A stretch of DNA of 64,000 bases from Streptomyces violaceusniger (GCA_005405945.1 BJHW01000001.1:124001-188000); one strand, 5' to 3'; shown: positions 36,272-46,853, counted from the first letter of the stretch. The notes: a model not told the origin generated them from the sequence alone. Program-made: numbers and translations.

Positions 36272-38086
36272 ATGAGCCCCACCAAGCTCTTCTCCGGTTA
36301 TGACAAGCAGTTCCGGACTGCGCTGATCATTCTGGCGATGTTCGTGGTGATCGCGGTGGTCACCGCAGCCGTCGTGCTCCACCTCGCCTAGCGGCTCGCG
36401 CTGAACGACGCGCGGCCCACCCTGGCGAGGATGCGACTCGTCGGAGTGCGCACAAAGGACCTGATGCTCGGCTCGGCCGCAGTGATGGTCCCGGTACTGC
36501 TGGCGAGTTATGCGATCAGCGCGGCCCTCGGCGTCCTGGTCGGCATCCGGATGAGTTCCTTCACCAAGCAGATCACCGAACTGACTCAGCAGGCAGTGGC
36601 CCCAGGGGTGCTCTGGCGAACGCCCGTCACCGGATCCTTTGTCGCGGCGCTGCTGATGTTCGGCGCGGCCTGGCTCTCCGGATTGCGCCACTTCGTCAAG
36701 ATCGCTCCGATCGACGCGGTGACCGGACGGGACGAGTCCGTGCCCCGGGCCGGCGGAGCCAGATCCCCGTTGCTGGCCGGAATGGCCTTCGTCGTCCTGG
36801 GCTGGGGCATCGTACTCATCGCTCCGGAAGAAATCCGGATGGCGGCGCTACTTCCCTTACTGGGTGGCGCGGCGCTGGTCAGCATCGTCCTGCCGGTCGC
36901 CATCGGCGGCTTGCTGCGCAGCGGCGAACCGCGTGCGGTCCGTATGCTCGCCGGACGGCAACTGCAGGTCGCGTGGCGGCGCAACGCGACACTGAGCGTG
37001 GCCTTCGCGGTGGCCATCATGATGGCCCTGTGCATGGCGGGCGTGGCCGGCAGCATCAAGGAAACGGTCGGGGCCTCGGTCGAACGATGGACGCCCGCAC
37101 AGCTCTACGTCCAGGCGGCCCGCGTCGGTCACAACCTCCAGAACGAGATGTTTCCCGCCTCCTTCGAGGAGGAGTTGCGGTCGGTGGACGGTGTGGACGC
37201 GACATGCTCCTACTCCTACTCCAACGTCGGTATCGGCGACCGGCGCGTCCAGATGTGGAGCTGGGGGGCGACAAGACCGTGCGAAACCCTCACCGACCTG
37301 CGGGTGAGCCGAGGTTCCCGGGACTTTCTGACCAGGTTGGGGAGGGACGAGATCGCGATCTCGTCGAACTTCGCGCGGACCCGGCACATGTCCGTTGGCA
37401 GCACCGTGCGGATGCCGCTGCCCACAGGCCACCGAACGGTCACGGTCAAGGCCGTGGTCGACGACTCGGCATCGGACGGCGGGATGATCATCGCCGGGTC
37501 ACGGCTCTACCACGAAGTGACGGCGAGCTCCGGTTCCTACGCGTTCTACGTCGCACTGCGCCCAGGCGCCGACGCCGCCAAGGTCAAGCGGTCGATCGAG
37601 AACCTCTTCGGCACACACCACCCCAGGGCAGTGGTACTCACCCAACACCAACTGCGCACCATCTTCGCTTCCATCGTGGCGCGGCTGGTGAGCGCCTTCG
37701 AGGCGGTCGCGTGGGTGATGTTCGTGCTCGCCGTGCTGGTCGGTGCCACCACGCTCGCGTCGGGTCTCAGGGAGCGACAACACGCACTGGCGCTGACCCG
37801 GCTGACGAGGGCCACCGCGAAACTGGTCGGCAGACAGATCGTTCTCGAGTCCCTGCTGGTCGCGTTCGCCGCCTGGGCGGTCGCGATGCCCGTCGGTCTT
37901 CTGTCCATCAGGCCGATGCTCGACGCCCAGGCTTTGCAGAGCGGTGTGCTCCCCCCGGTCACGGTACCCATGTGGCTGACCGCCTTGAGCCTGCCGCTGG
38001 TGGCCCTGTGCATCCTGCTCGCCCTGCTGATCGCCAATCCCAAGCGGGCCAATACCCCACTCCGCGCATTACTCGCCCAGGAGTGA
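36272..38086 (+). pseudogene. FtsX-like ABC transporter permease, front truncated, in-frame TAG
   Basis: ATG 36272 (GGAGG at 36263-36267) gives SPTKLFSGYDKQFRTALIIL and one membrane helix, then TAG at 36389-36391. The same frame continues as RLALNDARPTLARMRLVGVR, from which ATG 36431 could give 551 aa. Membrane helices flank a periplasmic MacB-like core (EELRSVDGVDATCSYSYSNV; VRMPLPTGHRTVTVKAVVDD), and the last FtsX domain is complete (SAFEAVAWVMFVLAVLVGAT, ALALTRLTRATAKLVGRQIV). Full two-domain permeases of this type are about 800 aa; the first domain and the ATPase partner are missing here. A short frame ending in TGA overlaps the ATG. Confidence 0.75.
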
Positions 38087-38229
38087 AGCATCGCGGGTGG
38101 GCATCCGCGGACCCCATGGGTCTTGGGACTCAGCCGCACCGGCGACGATCCCCGAGGGGGTGCCATGATTCCTTGAACGTCGGCACCAGCCGTGTCGGTC
38201 GCCGTCGGTAAAGCCCTTGGCAGTTCGCC

Positions 38230-38477
38230 ATGCGACGTAGGCGTCTTCCCAGGGCCAGCCGGCGGATGCCGACCTGTTCGACCTGTGCGGCGGCGTCGTC
38301 GCCCGGCGCCAGACGCAGTGCGTCCAGTGGTGCGGTCCACGAGCTGCGGCCCGCCTCCAGCGCGCAGATGATCGAGTAAGGCCGCCTCACCGTACAGCAG
38401 TTGCCAGCGCAAGTGAACAAGTACGAGACGCCGTTCGAGGCCCGAGATTTAAGCCAGCGACGACTGGTACCTCGCAC
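38230..38477 (-). pseudogene. transposase scrap, same family as 35174-36062
   Basis: RRPYSIICALEAGRSSWTAP followed by LDALRLAPGDDAAAQ corresponds to PYSFVAVLEMGATSWTQLLD in the larger remnant. Only this central segment survives. Confidence 0.6.
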
Positions 38478-38730
38478 TGCGCGAGGCCGGACTGGCCTAC
38501 ATGGTCGCGCTCAAGCCGCACCGCGGCACCTGGGCTCCGGCCGACCAGCCGCACCCCCAGCGAGGCCGCTCACAGCCTGGCCTGGCGGGAAGCCGAGAGT
38601 CCCGGCGAGCGGACACCCGTGGAGCGTCACGTCCGCGACGGGCACACCGAGACCTGGTGAGCCGCCGACGCCCGCCTGGGCGGCTACGGACCCGACTCAC
38701 CCTGCCGACTGGTCGTGGCCACCACCGACC
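38455..38730 (+). pseudogene. second DDE transposase scrap (IS701-like)
   Basis: Plus-strand frames read DDWYLALREAGLAYMVALKP, HRGTWAPADQPHPQ, then shifted frames with HVRDGHTETW and ARLGGYGPDSPCRLVVATTD. These are consecutive pieces of one transposase core with frameshifts and an in-frame TGA where Trp-Trp is usual. Confidence 0.6.
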
Positions 38731-38734
38731 CAGC

Positions 38735-39062
38735 CGGACTCGGCCCACCGGTCGGTCATGACCCGCAGTTCGGCGGCCAGGTCACTTTCGGGAGCGAGAC
38801 GGTGCAGGTCACGGCGCATACGTGCCTGATCTGCGATGACCCGGGCGTCCTTCGCATCCGTCTTGCCCAGGCCGCGGTAGCCGACGGAGGCCCGGTTCAC
38901 GGCAAGGCCGGGCAGACAGACGATCGTCTGCCCATGGTTGAGCAGGAGATTGACCAGCAGGCAAGCCATGCCGTCGGCGACGTCGACCGCCCACACCACA
39001 TCCTCGCCGAGCTCGAGCACGCAGCCGACAAGGCTCAGCAGTTCCGGCTCGTCATTGACCAC
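38735..39062 (-). pseudogene. IS110-family transposase N-terminal fragment
   Basis: Characteristic IS110 sequence: VNDEPELLSLVGCVLELGED, VVWAVDVADGMACLLVNLLL, CLPGLAVNRASVGYRGLGKT, then DAKDARVIADQARMRRDLHR. The first catalytic residues upstream and the whole C-terminal Tnp-20 half are missing. The frame breaks at the junction with the adjacent transposase scrap. Confidence 0.75.
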
Positions 39063-39520
39063 TACTCAGCGATACCCGTGGGCCCGCAGCTCCTCATCAG
39101 TGGTCGAGTCGTCGTACGGCCCCGGGCGGCCAGGTGTCACAAGGAGCCATCACAGGCAACCACCCCCAAGCCATACCCGGAGCCAGTGAATCCTCCGGAC
39201 CGTACGACAGCCCATCCGACCCATCAACAACGTAGGACCACCCCGGATCATGGACGCCCAAGCGCCGTCGACAGGGGGCAACAGTCATGCCGGGCCCGGA
39301 GGCCGGGAACCCCATTGCGAGGCCACGAAAAAGGTAACGGGGGATGCCGTGGTTCCAGAGGAGGAGCAGGGCGGTTCGACGGCGCGACCCCGATTCAGCG
39401 CCCCTCCACACCGTTCGGTGGACAGGCGGCTTCGGCCGGACCTGGTAGCCGCCTGTGGTTGGGCAGGTCGCGCCCCGAGGCCACTTCTCACGGCATCGGA
39501 GGCCCTACGCTCCCGGAGCG
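39063..39520. other. no confident gene; flank of the IS110 remnant
   Basis: A minus-strand frame (DPGWSYVVDGSDGLSYGPED) has protein-like character without a start or family. In intact IS110 elements the region ahead of the transposase gene encodes a guide RNA, but with the element truncated no such RNA can be assigned. Confidence 0.3.
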
Positions 39521-39561
39521 TTGATTGCTAGACTTTGAAAGTCTAGTCTTGATGATATACA
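39521..39561 (+). promoter_or_regulatory. promoter with perfect palindrome upstream of the three-gene cassette
   Basis: CTAGACTTTGAAAGTCTAG (39528-39546) is a perfect 9-bp-arm dyad. It overlaps a possible -35 (TTGAAA, 39535-39540) with TATACA at 39556-39561 as a weak -10 (15-bp spacing). Position and symmetry suggest autoregulation by the cassette's own product. Confidence 0.6.
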
Positions 39562-39588
39562 CCGTGGCTGGCCCCCGATGGAGGAAAC

Positions 39589-39996
39589 GTGAGAGCCGCC
39601 GACAGCACGGCGCGCGTTGGCCGTCTGGTCTGGATGGACATGGACCTGTGGAAGCGGCGGGTGAAGCAGCGCGCCGAGGGCAACGGCCTGGCCCGCGCCC
39701 GCTCGCGGGTCCTCGAAGCACTTCTGGCGGCGTACGCCGAAGGGTCGCTCGGCGCGCCCGTGCCGGCCGGCAGCACGTTCGGCACGGTGGAGCGGGGCGG
39801 GTGCCGCGTCTACCTCGATGAGAGCGTGTGCGAGAGGGCGGAGGCCAGGTGGAAGATTCAGGAGCAGGCGCGTCGAGGAGGCGACCCCGGGTTCGGACTG
39901 CTGTGTGAGGTCCTGCTGAGGGAGTATGCCGAGGGGCGCGTCGAGCTGCGGATCACCGCGGCTCCCGCCGGGAGCGCTGGAAGCGTGGCGGCATGA
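39589..39996 (+). CDS. putative single-chain RHH-like regulator, first gene of coupled cassette
   Basis: 135 aa from GTG 39589 (GGAGG four bases upstream). Two similar halves are visible: ARARSRVLEALLAAYAEGSL near residue 37 and FGLLCEVLLREYAEGRVEL near residue 104, each the helix-helix part of a ribbon-helix-helix-like unit. It may act as a covalently linked dimer binding the upstream palindrome (inference). Its TGA overlaps the next ATG (ATGA). No named family is recognised. Confidence 0.55.
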   Translation: MRAADSTARVGRLVWMDMDLWKRRVKQRAEGNGLARARSRVLEALLAAYAEGSLGAPVPAGSTFGTVERGGCRVYLDESVCERAEARWKIQEQARRGGDPGFGLLCEVLLREYAEGRVELRITAAPAGSAGSVAA

Positions 39997-40364
39997 GCGA
40001 GGCAGCAGCGGACGGGCACGAAGCCCTGATTCCGCAGCCCAATACCACGGCGGAGGACCTGCGCGCGGCTGTGGTGCAGATCGCGCCGAACCAGGTGGCC
40101 GTGTTCGACGCCGAGCGGACGGCAGCGGTGGAGGCGGCCCGCAGCCAGGTCGACGCTGCCCCCATGCGCCGGTTCCTGAGGCGGTGGGCGCTCACGGTGG
40201 CGATCGAGCGCGTTCCGGCGCGGGCGGCGCGACTGAGCGAGTTGGAGGCCCGAGCAGGGCAGGTGGAGGATCTGGCCGAGGGACGTGCCATCGCCGCCGA
40301 GGTGGCGGCCATCCACGCGGAGGCAGCGGCCGAGGCCGGGATCGACAGGCGGACCGCCGGGTGA
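39993..40364 (+). CDS. DUF6247-like protein, probable antitoxin
   Basis: 123 aa, helical. The segment DLRAAVVQIAPNQVAVFDAE, PMRRFLRRWALTVAIERVPA resembles DUF6247, a family of small actinobacterial proteins often placed ahead of RelE-like toxins. The rest is a charged coiled helix (LSELEARAGQVEDLAEGRAI). It overlaps both neighbours by four bases. Confidence 0.6.
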   Translation: MSEAAADGHEALIPQPNTTAEDLRAAVVQIAPNQVAVFDAERTAAVEAARSQVDAAPMRRFLRRWALTVAIERVPARAARLSELEARAGQVEDLAEGRAIAAEVAAIHAEAAAEAGIDRRTAG

Positions 40365-40657
40365 ACGAAGACGCCGGACAGGGGTGGCGCTGGGAGTACG
40401 AGCCCGACTACGAGCACGTGGCGAAGGGGCTGTCCGAACGCGTGGTCGCGGAGGTGGAGCGGCTCGCCGGGCAGCTCGTGGACCTGGCCGAGATGGGCAT
40501 CGACATCACGGCCATCGGAGACGGCCCGAGGCCGGGAGCCGCAGGCGGTGTGCGACGCCTTTCGGTCCTGGACGACGGGTTCATGCTGGTCCTGCCACTC
40601 CCCCGTCTGCAACTCGTCGCCGTCACATACATCTGCCCACCATTCGCCGACCTGTAG
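40361..40657 (+). CDS. putative RelE/ParE-like toxin
   Basis: 98 aa from GTG 40361, overlapping the antitoxin-like gene. The layout fits RelE/ParE: an N-terminal strand and helix (WRWEYEPDYEHVAKGLSERV, VAEVERLAGQLVDLA), then GDGPRPGAAGGVRRLSV and a hydrophobic strand pair GFMLVLPLPRLQLVAVTYIC. Sequence similarity is weak, so the assignment rests on fold-like pattern and gene order. Confidence 0.45.
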   Translation: MNEDAGQGWRWEYEPDYEHVAKGLSERVVAEVERLAGQLVDLAEMGIDITAIGDGPRPGAAGGVRRLSVLDDGFMLVLPLPRLQLVAVTYICPPFADL

Positions 40658-40789
40658 CCGCTTTCGCGCCCCGCACTGCCGGCCGTCGCCGTGCCAACCG
40701 TCAGGGGCGAGGTCGGCGGCACGGGGGGACCCCGGCACACTCATCGCGTTCGCGGACGACCTGGCCACCGCACGCTCGGTCAGCTACCG

Positions 40790-42235
40790 CGACCTGGACC
40801 GGAGTCGGCCAGCACGCCGACGCGACACAGACCGAACACGCCATCGCCGCCCTGTACGCGCTCACCGGCTGCTACGACGCGCCCGGTGGGAACGTCGTCC
40901 TGCCGCAGCAATCGCTCGCCAGGGTGGCCCTGCCGCCGACACCCGAGCAGGCGGCGAAGGCGTTGGGTCTCGACGAGCACCCTCTGGGGCCCCCGGGCAT
41001 CCGGCTGGGTCACCGCACGGGCCCTGTGCAGGTCGATCATCGACGGGGATCCGTACCGGGTGCGGGCCCTGGTCTCCTTCGGCGGGAACCTGCTGCTCTC
41101 CCGGCCCGATCCGGTGCGCACGGCCGAGGCCCTGCGGCGGCCCGAATTCGGCGCGCACATCGATCTGTTCGAGAATCCCACGGCGCGGTTCGCCGACATC
41201 CTCCTGCCCGCCAATACTCCCTGGGAGCGAGAAGGTCTGCGAGCGGGCTTCGAGGTCTCGCACCGTGCCCAGCAGCGCGTGCAGCTGCGCCCCCGCATGC
41301 TCGACCCGCTCGGCGAGTCCCGCTCCGACCTCGGCATCGTCTTCGGCCTCGCCGACCGGCTGGGTCTTGGAGACGAGTTCTTCGGCGGTGACATCCAGGC
41401 GGCGTGGAACCATCAGCTCGAGCCCCTCGGCCTGACCGTGGACGAGCTCCGCGCGGCCCCCGGCGGCGTGGACGTGCCGCTGCCGACACCGTACCGGAAG
41501 TACGCCGAGACCGCGCCCGATGGGCAGGTCACCACATTCGCGACACCGACCGAGCGGGTGGAGCTGTACTCACAGCGGCTGCGAGACCACGGCTACTCCC
41601 CGGTGCCCACATCCGCCGGACCAGCCACCGACCCGGACTTGTCACTCACCTTGAGCTGCGCCAGGAACGGCTACTTCCGCCACAGCCAGCACCGCGGGCT
41701 GTCGTCACTGCGCAAGCGCTTCCCCGAACCCCTCGTCGACATCGGCGAGCAGGCTGCCGCAGACCGGGGCATCGCCGAGGGTGACCTGGTGGAGATCACG
41801 ACGCGCAACGCCGTCGTGCGGTGCCCGGGTCGACCCCGGCCTGCACTCCGACACGGTGGTCGCCGGGTCCGGGTGGTGGCAGAGCGCTCCCGATCTCGCA
41901 CTACCCGGATCGGCGCCGCTGGCAGGCGGCGGACAGAACTACAACCCGCTCATCGACGGCACCTCGCACGATCCGATCAGCGGCTCGGTACCGATGCGCT
42001 CGACACCCTGTGACGTCCGTCGGATATCGACCGCGACATGGGCCGGGCCGCACGAGTTCGTCGTGGAGTCGGCCGACGACGTGACCGAGGACATCCGGGA
42101 GCTGCTCCGTCCGGGCGACGGCGGTCCGCTGCCGGAGTTCCGGCCCGGCCGGCACATCACCCTCGCCGAGGCCGGCGCCCCGGGCACCACCCGCACGTGC
42201 TCGCTGACCGGCGCGGCACGGAGCAATGGACGTCG
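40790..42235 (+). pseudogene. molybdopterin oxidoreductase fused to a reductase domain, fragment
   Basis: Three frames joined spell a molybdopterin-guanine-dinucleotide oxidoreductase lacking its N-terminal half: HAIAALYALTGCYDAPGGNV, VRALVSFGGNLLLSRPDPVR, IDLFENPTARFADILLPANT, then LSCARNGYFRHSQHRGL, EGDLVEITTRNAVV and GGGQNYNPLIDGTSHDPISG. It runs into the start of a ferredoxin-reductase domain (HEFVVESADDVTEDIRELLR, FRPGRHITL) and stops near 42235. Frame changes lie near 41035 and 41820. Both ends are lost. Confidence 0.7.
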
Positions 42236-42380
42236 TGCTTGATATCCAGGGGCAGTCGGCCAGGAGGTCGACCCCCGTACCCGCCCGGCATCGCTGTCTC
42301 CTTGTGTTTGTGAGGATGCTGTGGGTGACAGGACATAGGGGCTTCCGGCCTCCGGCGCCCTTCCCTACCCTCCGTTGTTC

Positions 42381-44216
42381 ATGGCGATGAACAACGCGCA
42401 GCAGTCCCAAGGGCACAACGGACACAGCCGCAGACGCTTCCTGACGGCGACCGGGGGCGCCGTCGCCGGAGTCGTCGGCGGGGGAACGGTCGGCGCCTTG
42501 GGGGCCGCCGGCAGCGCGGCCGCGGCCTCCTCCGGCAAACGCGTCGCGGTCCTCGGCGGTGGAGTCTCCGGCCTCAGCGCCGCCCACGAACTCGCCGAAC
42601 GCGGCTACGAGGTCACGGTCTACGAGTACTACGACGCCCTCGGCGGCAAGGCCCGCTCAATGGACGTCCCCGGGACCGGAACGGGCGGCCGCAAGCCGCT
42701 TCCCGGCGAGCACGGCTTCCGTTTCTTCCCCGGCTTCTACCGGAATCTGCCGGACACCATGCGCCGCATCCCCTTCCCGGGCAACGCGAACGGCGTCCAC
42801 GGCAACCTCCGCGGTGGTACGGAGGAGTTGTTCGCGCGCGGCTCGGGCCGCCCGGATCTGCACTTCCCGCTCCGCCGGGCCACCACCCCACCCGCCCCCG
42901 GCGACCTCACCCCGTCCTGGATCCGCGACCAGATCCTGTCGGTGCTGGATCTCGCCACTCACCTGCCCGGCGACGAGGCCGCCTACTTCGCCGGCCGCCT
43001 CCTGGTCCACCTCACTAGTTGCGACGCCCGCCGCGAGGGGCAGTGGGAAAAGGTCCCATGGTGGGACTTCATCCGGGCCGGCGAGATGAGCCGCGAGTAC
43101 CAGGTGCTTCTCGGCATCGGCCAGACCCGCAACCTCGTCGCCACCCGCGCCGAGATCGCCTCCACGCGCACCGTCGGCCGCGTCATCATCGAGGCCCTCA
43201 TCCTGTGGGGCCTGCTCGGCCGCGGCATGGACGGCGACGCGGACATCGACCGGGTGCTGAACGCCCCGACCAGCGAGGCGTGGATCGACCCCTGGGAGCG
43301 GCATCTGCGCTCCCTGAGCGTCGAGTTCGTGCTCGGCACCGAGGTCCGGGAGGTGGTGTACGACGGCGGTCGGGTGACCGGCGTACGGGTGGCGGCTCGC
43401 GACGGCGGCCGGCAGCGCACCATCACCGCCGACCATTACATCTCCGCCCTCCCGGTCGAGCACGCGCGCGTGACCTGGGGCCCGGCCCTGCGGGCCGCCG
43501 ACCCGCAGCTCGGGCGGTGCGACGCGCTGAAGACGGACTGGATGACCGGCGTGATGTTCTACCTGCGCACGCCCACCCCCGTCGTGCACGGCCACATCAA
43601 CTGTCTCGACTCCCCGTGGGCGGTCACCGGAATCGGCCAGACACAGTTCTGGGACGTACGGGACTTCTCACGCGACTACGGGGACGGGCGGGCCCACGAG
43701 TGCCTGTCCGCGATCATCTCCGAGTGGGACAAGCCCGGCATCCTGTACGGCAAGACGGCCCGTGAGTGCACCAAGGACGAGATCGTCACCGAACTGTGGG
43801 CCCAGCTGAAGGACGGGCTGAACGACTCCGGCAAGACGGCGCTCAGGGACGATGACCGGCTCGGCTGGTTCATGGACCCGGCGGTGACGGGCCTCGGCGG
43901 CCCCGATCCACAGAACCGCGAACAGCTCCTCATCCACCCCACCGGCACCCTCTACAACCGCCCGTCGGCGAGGACAGCGGTGCCGAACTTCTTCCTCGCG
44001 GGTGACTACGTCCGTACGGATGTGGACCTGGCGACCATGGAGGGCGCCAACGAGTCCGCGCGACGTGCCGTCAACGCACTCCTGGACGCGGACAATTCGG
44101 GCGCCGAGCGGTGTCACATCTGGGAGTTGTTCCGGCCGCCGGAGATGGAGCCCCTGAAGCGGATCGACGAAGTGCGCTATCGGCTGGGGCTGCCCAACAC
44201 CTTCGACCTGGGGTAG
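42381..44216 (+). CDS. Tat-exported FAD-dependent amine-oxidase-fold oxidoreductase
   Basis: 611 aa. A twin-arginine signal (HSRRRFLTATGGAVAGVVGG) precedes the FAD-binding Rossmann motif VAVLGGGVSGLSAAHELAER and GGKARSMDVPG. A C-terminal FAD segment FFLAGDYVRTDVDLATMEGA closes the fold. Overall it resembles hydroxysqualene dehydroxylase and phytoene-desaturase-like proteins; the substrate is unknown. GEHGFRFFPGFYRNLPDTM is typical of the family. No disruption is visible. Start codon is TTG 42375, ATG 42381 or ATG 42387, with no clear ribosome site. Confidence 0.82.
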   Translation: MAMNNAQQSQGHNGHSRRRFLTATGGAVAGVVGGGTVGALGAAGSAAAASSGKRVAVLGGGVSGLSAAHELAERGYEVTVYEYYDALGGKARSMDVPGTGTGGRKPLPGEHGFRFFPGFYRNLPDTMRRIPFPGNANGVHGNLRGGTEELFARGSGRPDLHFPLRRATTPPAPGDLTPSWIRDQILSVLDLATHLPGDEAAYFAGRLLVHLTSCDARREGQWEKVPWWDFIRAGEMSREYQVLLGIGQTRNLVATRAEIASTRTVGRVIIEALILWGLLGRGMDGDADIDRVLNAPTSEAWIDPWERHLRSLSVEFVLGTEVREVVYDGGRVTGVRVAARDGGRQRTITADHYISALPVEHARVTWGPALRAADPQLGRCDALKTDWMTGVMFYLRTPTPVVHGHINCLDSPWAVTGIGQTQFWDVRDFSRDYGDGRAHECLSAIISEWDKPGILYGKTARECTKDEIVTELWAQLKDGLNDSGKTALRDDDRLGWFMDPAVTGLGGPDPQNREQLLIHPTGTLYNRPSARTAVPNFFLAGDYVRTDVDLATMEGANESARRAVNALLDADNSGAERCHIWELFRPPEMEPLKRIDEVRYRLGLPNTFDLG

Positions 44217-44309
44217 CCGCCGGCATCGAATCCCCGGCGACGAGCACGGCTTCCGATGGGGCTCCGTCCAGGCCCAGCCTCCTGTGGAGCGGGCCTGTCC
44301 GGTAGTCCG

Positions 44310-44440
44310 CTACAGACGCGGGGTGCGCGCCTCGATCCGGTAGTCGAAGGCGGCACCGCCGACACCGACCGTGGTCACCCCGCCGTCGACGGTGAGGACG
44401 GCCCCGTTGACGTAGGACGCGGCGGGCGACAGCACCCACG
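44310..44440 (-). pseudogene. short-chain dehydrogenase C-terminal scrap
   Basis: WVLSPAASYVNGAVLTVDGG followed by VTTVGVG is the standard C-terminal signature of SDR enzymes. Everything upstream (Rossmann fold, Tyr-x3-Lys) is missing. Nothing else is recognised up to 44733. Confidence 0.65.
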
Positions 44441-44733
44441 GGTCCGACGTGCGGGAGCCTCGTGCGTCATACGTGCGTCGCTCGCGGGCCTGATCCCTTG
44501 GGGTAGCGGAACTGGGCATCGCGGTCCGGGGCCGACTGCCCTCGGTTGTTGGACCACCTGCCCGCGCGGCAAAACGCTGCGGGCCTCACGGCCGGAGAAC
44601 CGTAAGGCCCGGAGCGGCTACATCCAATACTGCCCAGGGGTATCGCGTCTGTGGACCTCTGAGAATCGGGTCGCAGTGCCACCGCAACGGGGCAGCCCGG
44701 ATGGCGCCCCGCCGCGGTGTCCCCGCGTGCCGG

Positions 44734-46853
44734 TCAGTCGGCCGGGGTCAGGGCGACCTCGGCGCTGCCCGAGAGGGACGGCAGGCCGTCCGGGGGCGTG
44801 TCCGTGTAGGTGGCGTTGAAGACCGCCTTGAGGTTGTCCGAACCGGAGTGACCGCCGTCCACGAACGTCTTGAACGATCCGGAGCAGCCGTTGCTCGTCG
44901 ACAGCGGGTGGCCGTGCGAGTCGTGGCCGAGGATGAACGAGACGCTGACCTTCGAGCAGTCCACCGGCTGGTCATCGGTGACGGTGACCTGCCAGGTGAC
45001 CGTGTCGCCCCAGTGGAACGCCGTGCCGCCGTGCGGAGCCGGGTCGGTGGTGAGTGAGACGACCGGCGCCTTGTTGCCGACGACGACGGGAACGGACGCG
45101 GAGGCCGAGCGCCCGGTGCTGTCGGTGACCTTCAGCGTGGCGTCGTAGACGCCGTTCTTGGTGAACGTGTGCTTCGGGTTCGCCTCCCTGGAGTCCACGG
45201 TGCCGTCGGCGTCGAAGTCCCACGCGTAGCGGAGGGCGTCACCGTCGGCGTCCTTCGTGCCGGCGCTGGAGAGCTGGACCGTCAGCGGGCTGGTGCCGTT
45301 GACCACGTCCGCGGCGACCTTGGGCTCCGGGGTGCGGTTGCCCCGAGTGAAGTCGATGCGGGAGAGCTGGGCCTCGGGCAGTTCCGCGAAGTACCCGGTG
45401 CCGTACTCGAGGACGTACAGCGCGCCGTCCGGGCCGAATTCGGCGTCGATCGGGCCGTCCGTTTTGATCGAGGGGATCGCGTCCTCGATCTTCTGGACCT
45501 CGTTCTTCTTGCCGAGGGTGATGGCCTTCATCTGGTCGCGGGTCCACTCGTAGAAGAGCGGCTTGCCGTCGAAGTACTGGGGCCAGCGGTTCTGGGCCTT
45601 GTTCCGCTGGTCGTAGCGGTACGCCGGGCCGCCCATGGGGCCGATGCCGCCCGTGCCGAGCTCGGGGAACGTCGGGAGGCGTCGTAGCCGTAGACGATCT
45701 CCGCGTCCGTGACCGGGGGCAGCACGCTCCGGCCGGTGTTGTGGCGCGAGTCGTTGACCGGCTTGGCGCAGTTGAACGCGCCGCTGGAGGTCTTGGTGGC
45801 GAAGTCGTAGTCCTGGTACGGGTCGTCCTGAGTCACGCAGAACGGCCAGCCGTAGTTGGCGGGGCGGTCGATGACCATCCAGCGCCCCTGGCCGACGGGG
45901 CCGCGGTCGGGACTGGCGGTTTTGGCGTCGGGTGAGTAGTCGCCGACGTAGACCTCGCCCGTCTTGTCGTCCACCCCGAAGCGGAACGGGTTGCGCAGAC
46001 CCATGGCGTAGATCTCCGGACGGGTCTTCGGGGTGCCCGGCGCGAAGAGGTTGCCGTCCGGTATCGCGTAGCCGCCGTCGCGCTTGGCCTTGATGCGCAG
46101 GACCTTTCCGCGCAGGTCGTTGGTGCTGCCCGCGGTGCGCCGCGCGTCGTAGGCCGGGTTGCGGTCGGGTCGGTCGTCGAGCGGGGCGTAGCCGTCGGAG
46201 GAAAACGGATTGGTGTCGTCGCCGGTCGACAGGAACAGGTTGCCCTTGTGGTCGAAGTCGATCTTGCCGCCGACGTGGCAGCAGAGGCCGCGGTCGGCCG
46301 GCACGTCGATGATCTTCTGCTCGGTGCCGTAGTCGAGCTTGTCGCCCACGAGCTTGAACCGCGACAGCCGTGTGACGCCCTTGTACTTGGCGAAGTCCTC
46401 GGCCGTGCCGGACTGCGGTGCGTCCCCTTCGTTGACGCCCGGGGTGGCCGGGTCGTCCATGGGGGTGTCGAGGCGGGGCGAGTAGTAGAGGTAGACCCAG
46501 TGGTTCTTGGCGAATCCGGGGTCGACGGCGATGCCCTGCACGCCTTCTTCGTCGTGCTGGTAGAGCCCGGCGGGGCTCTTCTTCATGTCGGCGGCGAGGA
46601 AGTTCACGCCGCTCTTGGGGTCGTGGATGCGGACCTCTCCCGTACGCGCCGTGTGCAGCACCCGCCGGTCGGGCAGGACCGCCAGGGCCATGGGCTCGCC
46701 CGGGCGGTCGTTGAGGGTGACCTTCTGGAAGTCCGACGAAGCCGGCGGCACGGGGTCTGATGGGGCGGCTTGGGCTACGGAGAGGGGCAGGAGCCCGACG
46801 GCTCCGGCCAACGCAGCCGCCCCCACGAGTGTGACGATCCGTCTGTTGCGCAC
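44734..46853 (-). CDS. secreted PQQ-type sugar dehydrogenase with PKD domain (one frameshift)
   Basis: Signal peptide at ATG 46853 (RIVTLVGAAALAGAVGLLPL, SVAQA). The beta-propeller of the glucose/sorbosone dehydrogenase family follows (PMALAVLPDRRVLHTARTGE, FDHKGNLFLSTGDDTNPFSS, IYAMGLRNPFRFGVDDKTG, GNRTPEPKVAADVVNGTSPL after the propeller). A PKD domain (LRYAWDFDADGTVDSREANP, KHTFTKNGVYDATLKVTDST) and a C-terminal beta domain complete it. Near 45675 the frame shifts (one base missing, before FPELGTGGIGPMGGPAYRYD). About 705 aa if intact. Likely oxidises sugars outside the cell. Confidence 0.83.

Noticed and set aside
39063..39240. IS110 guide (bridge) RNA region
   Set aside because: The element is truncated at both ends and the transposase start is missing, so the RNA-coding region cannot be located.
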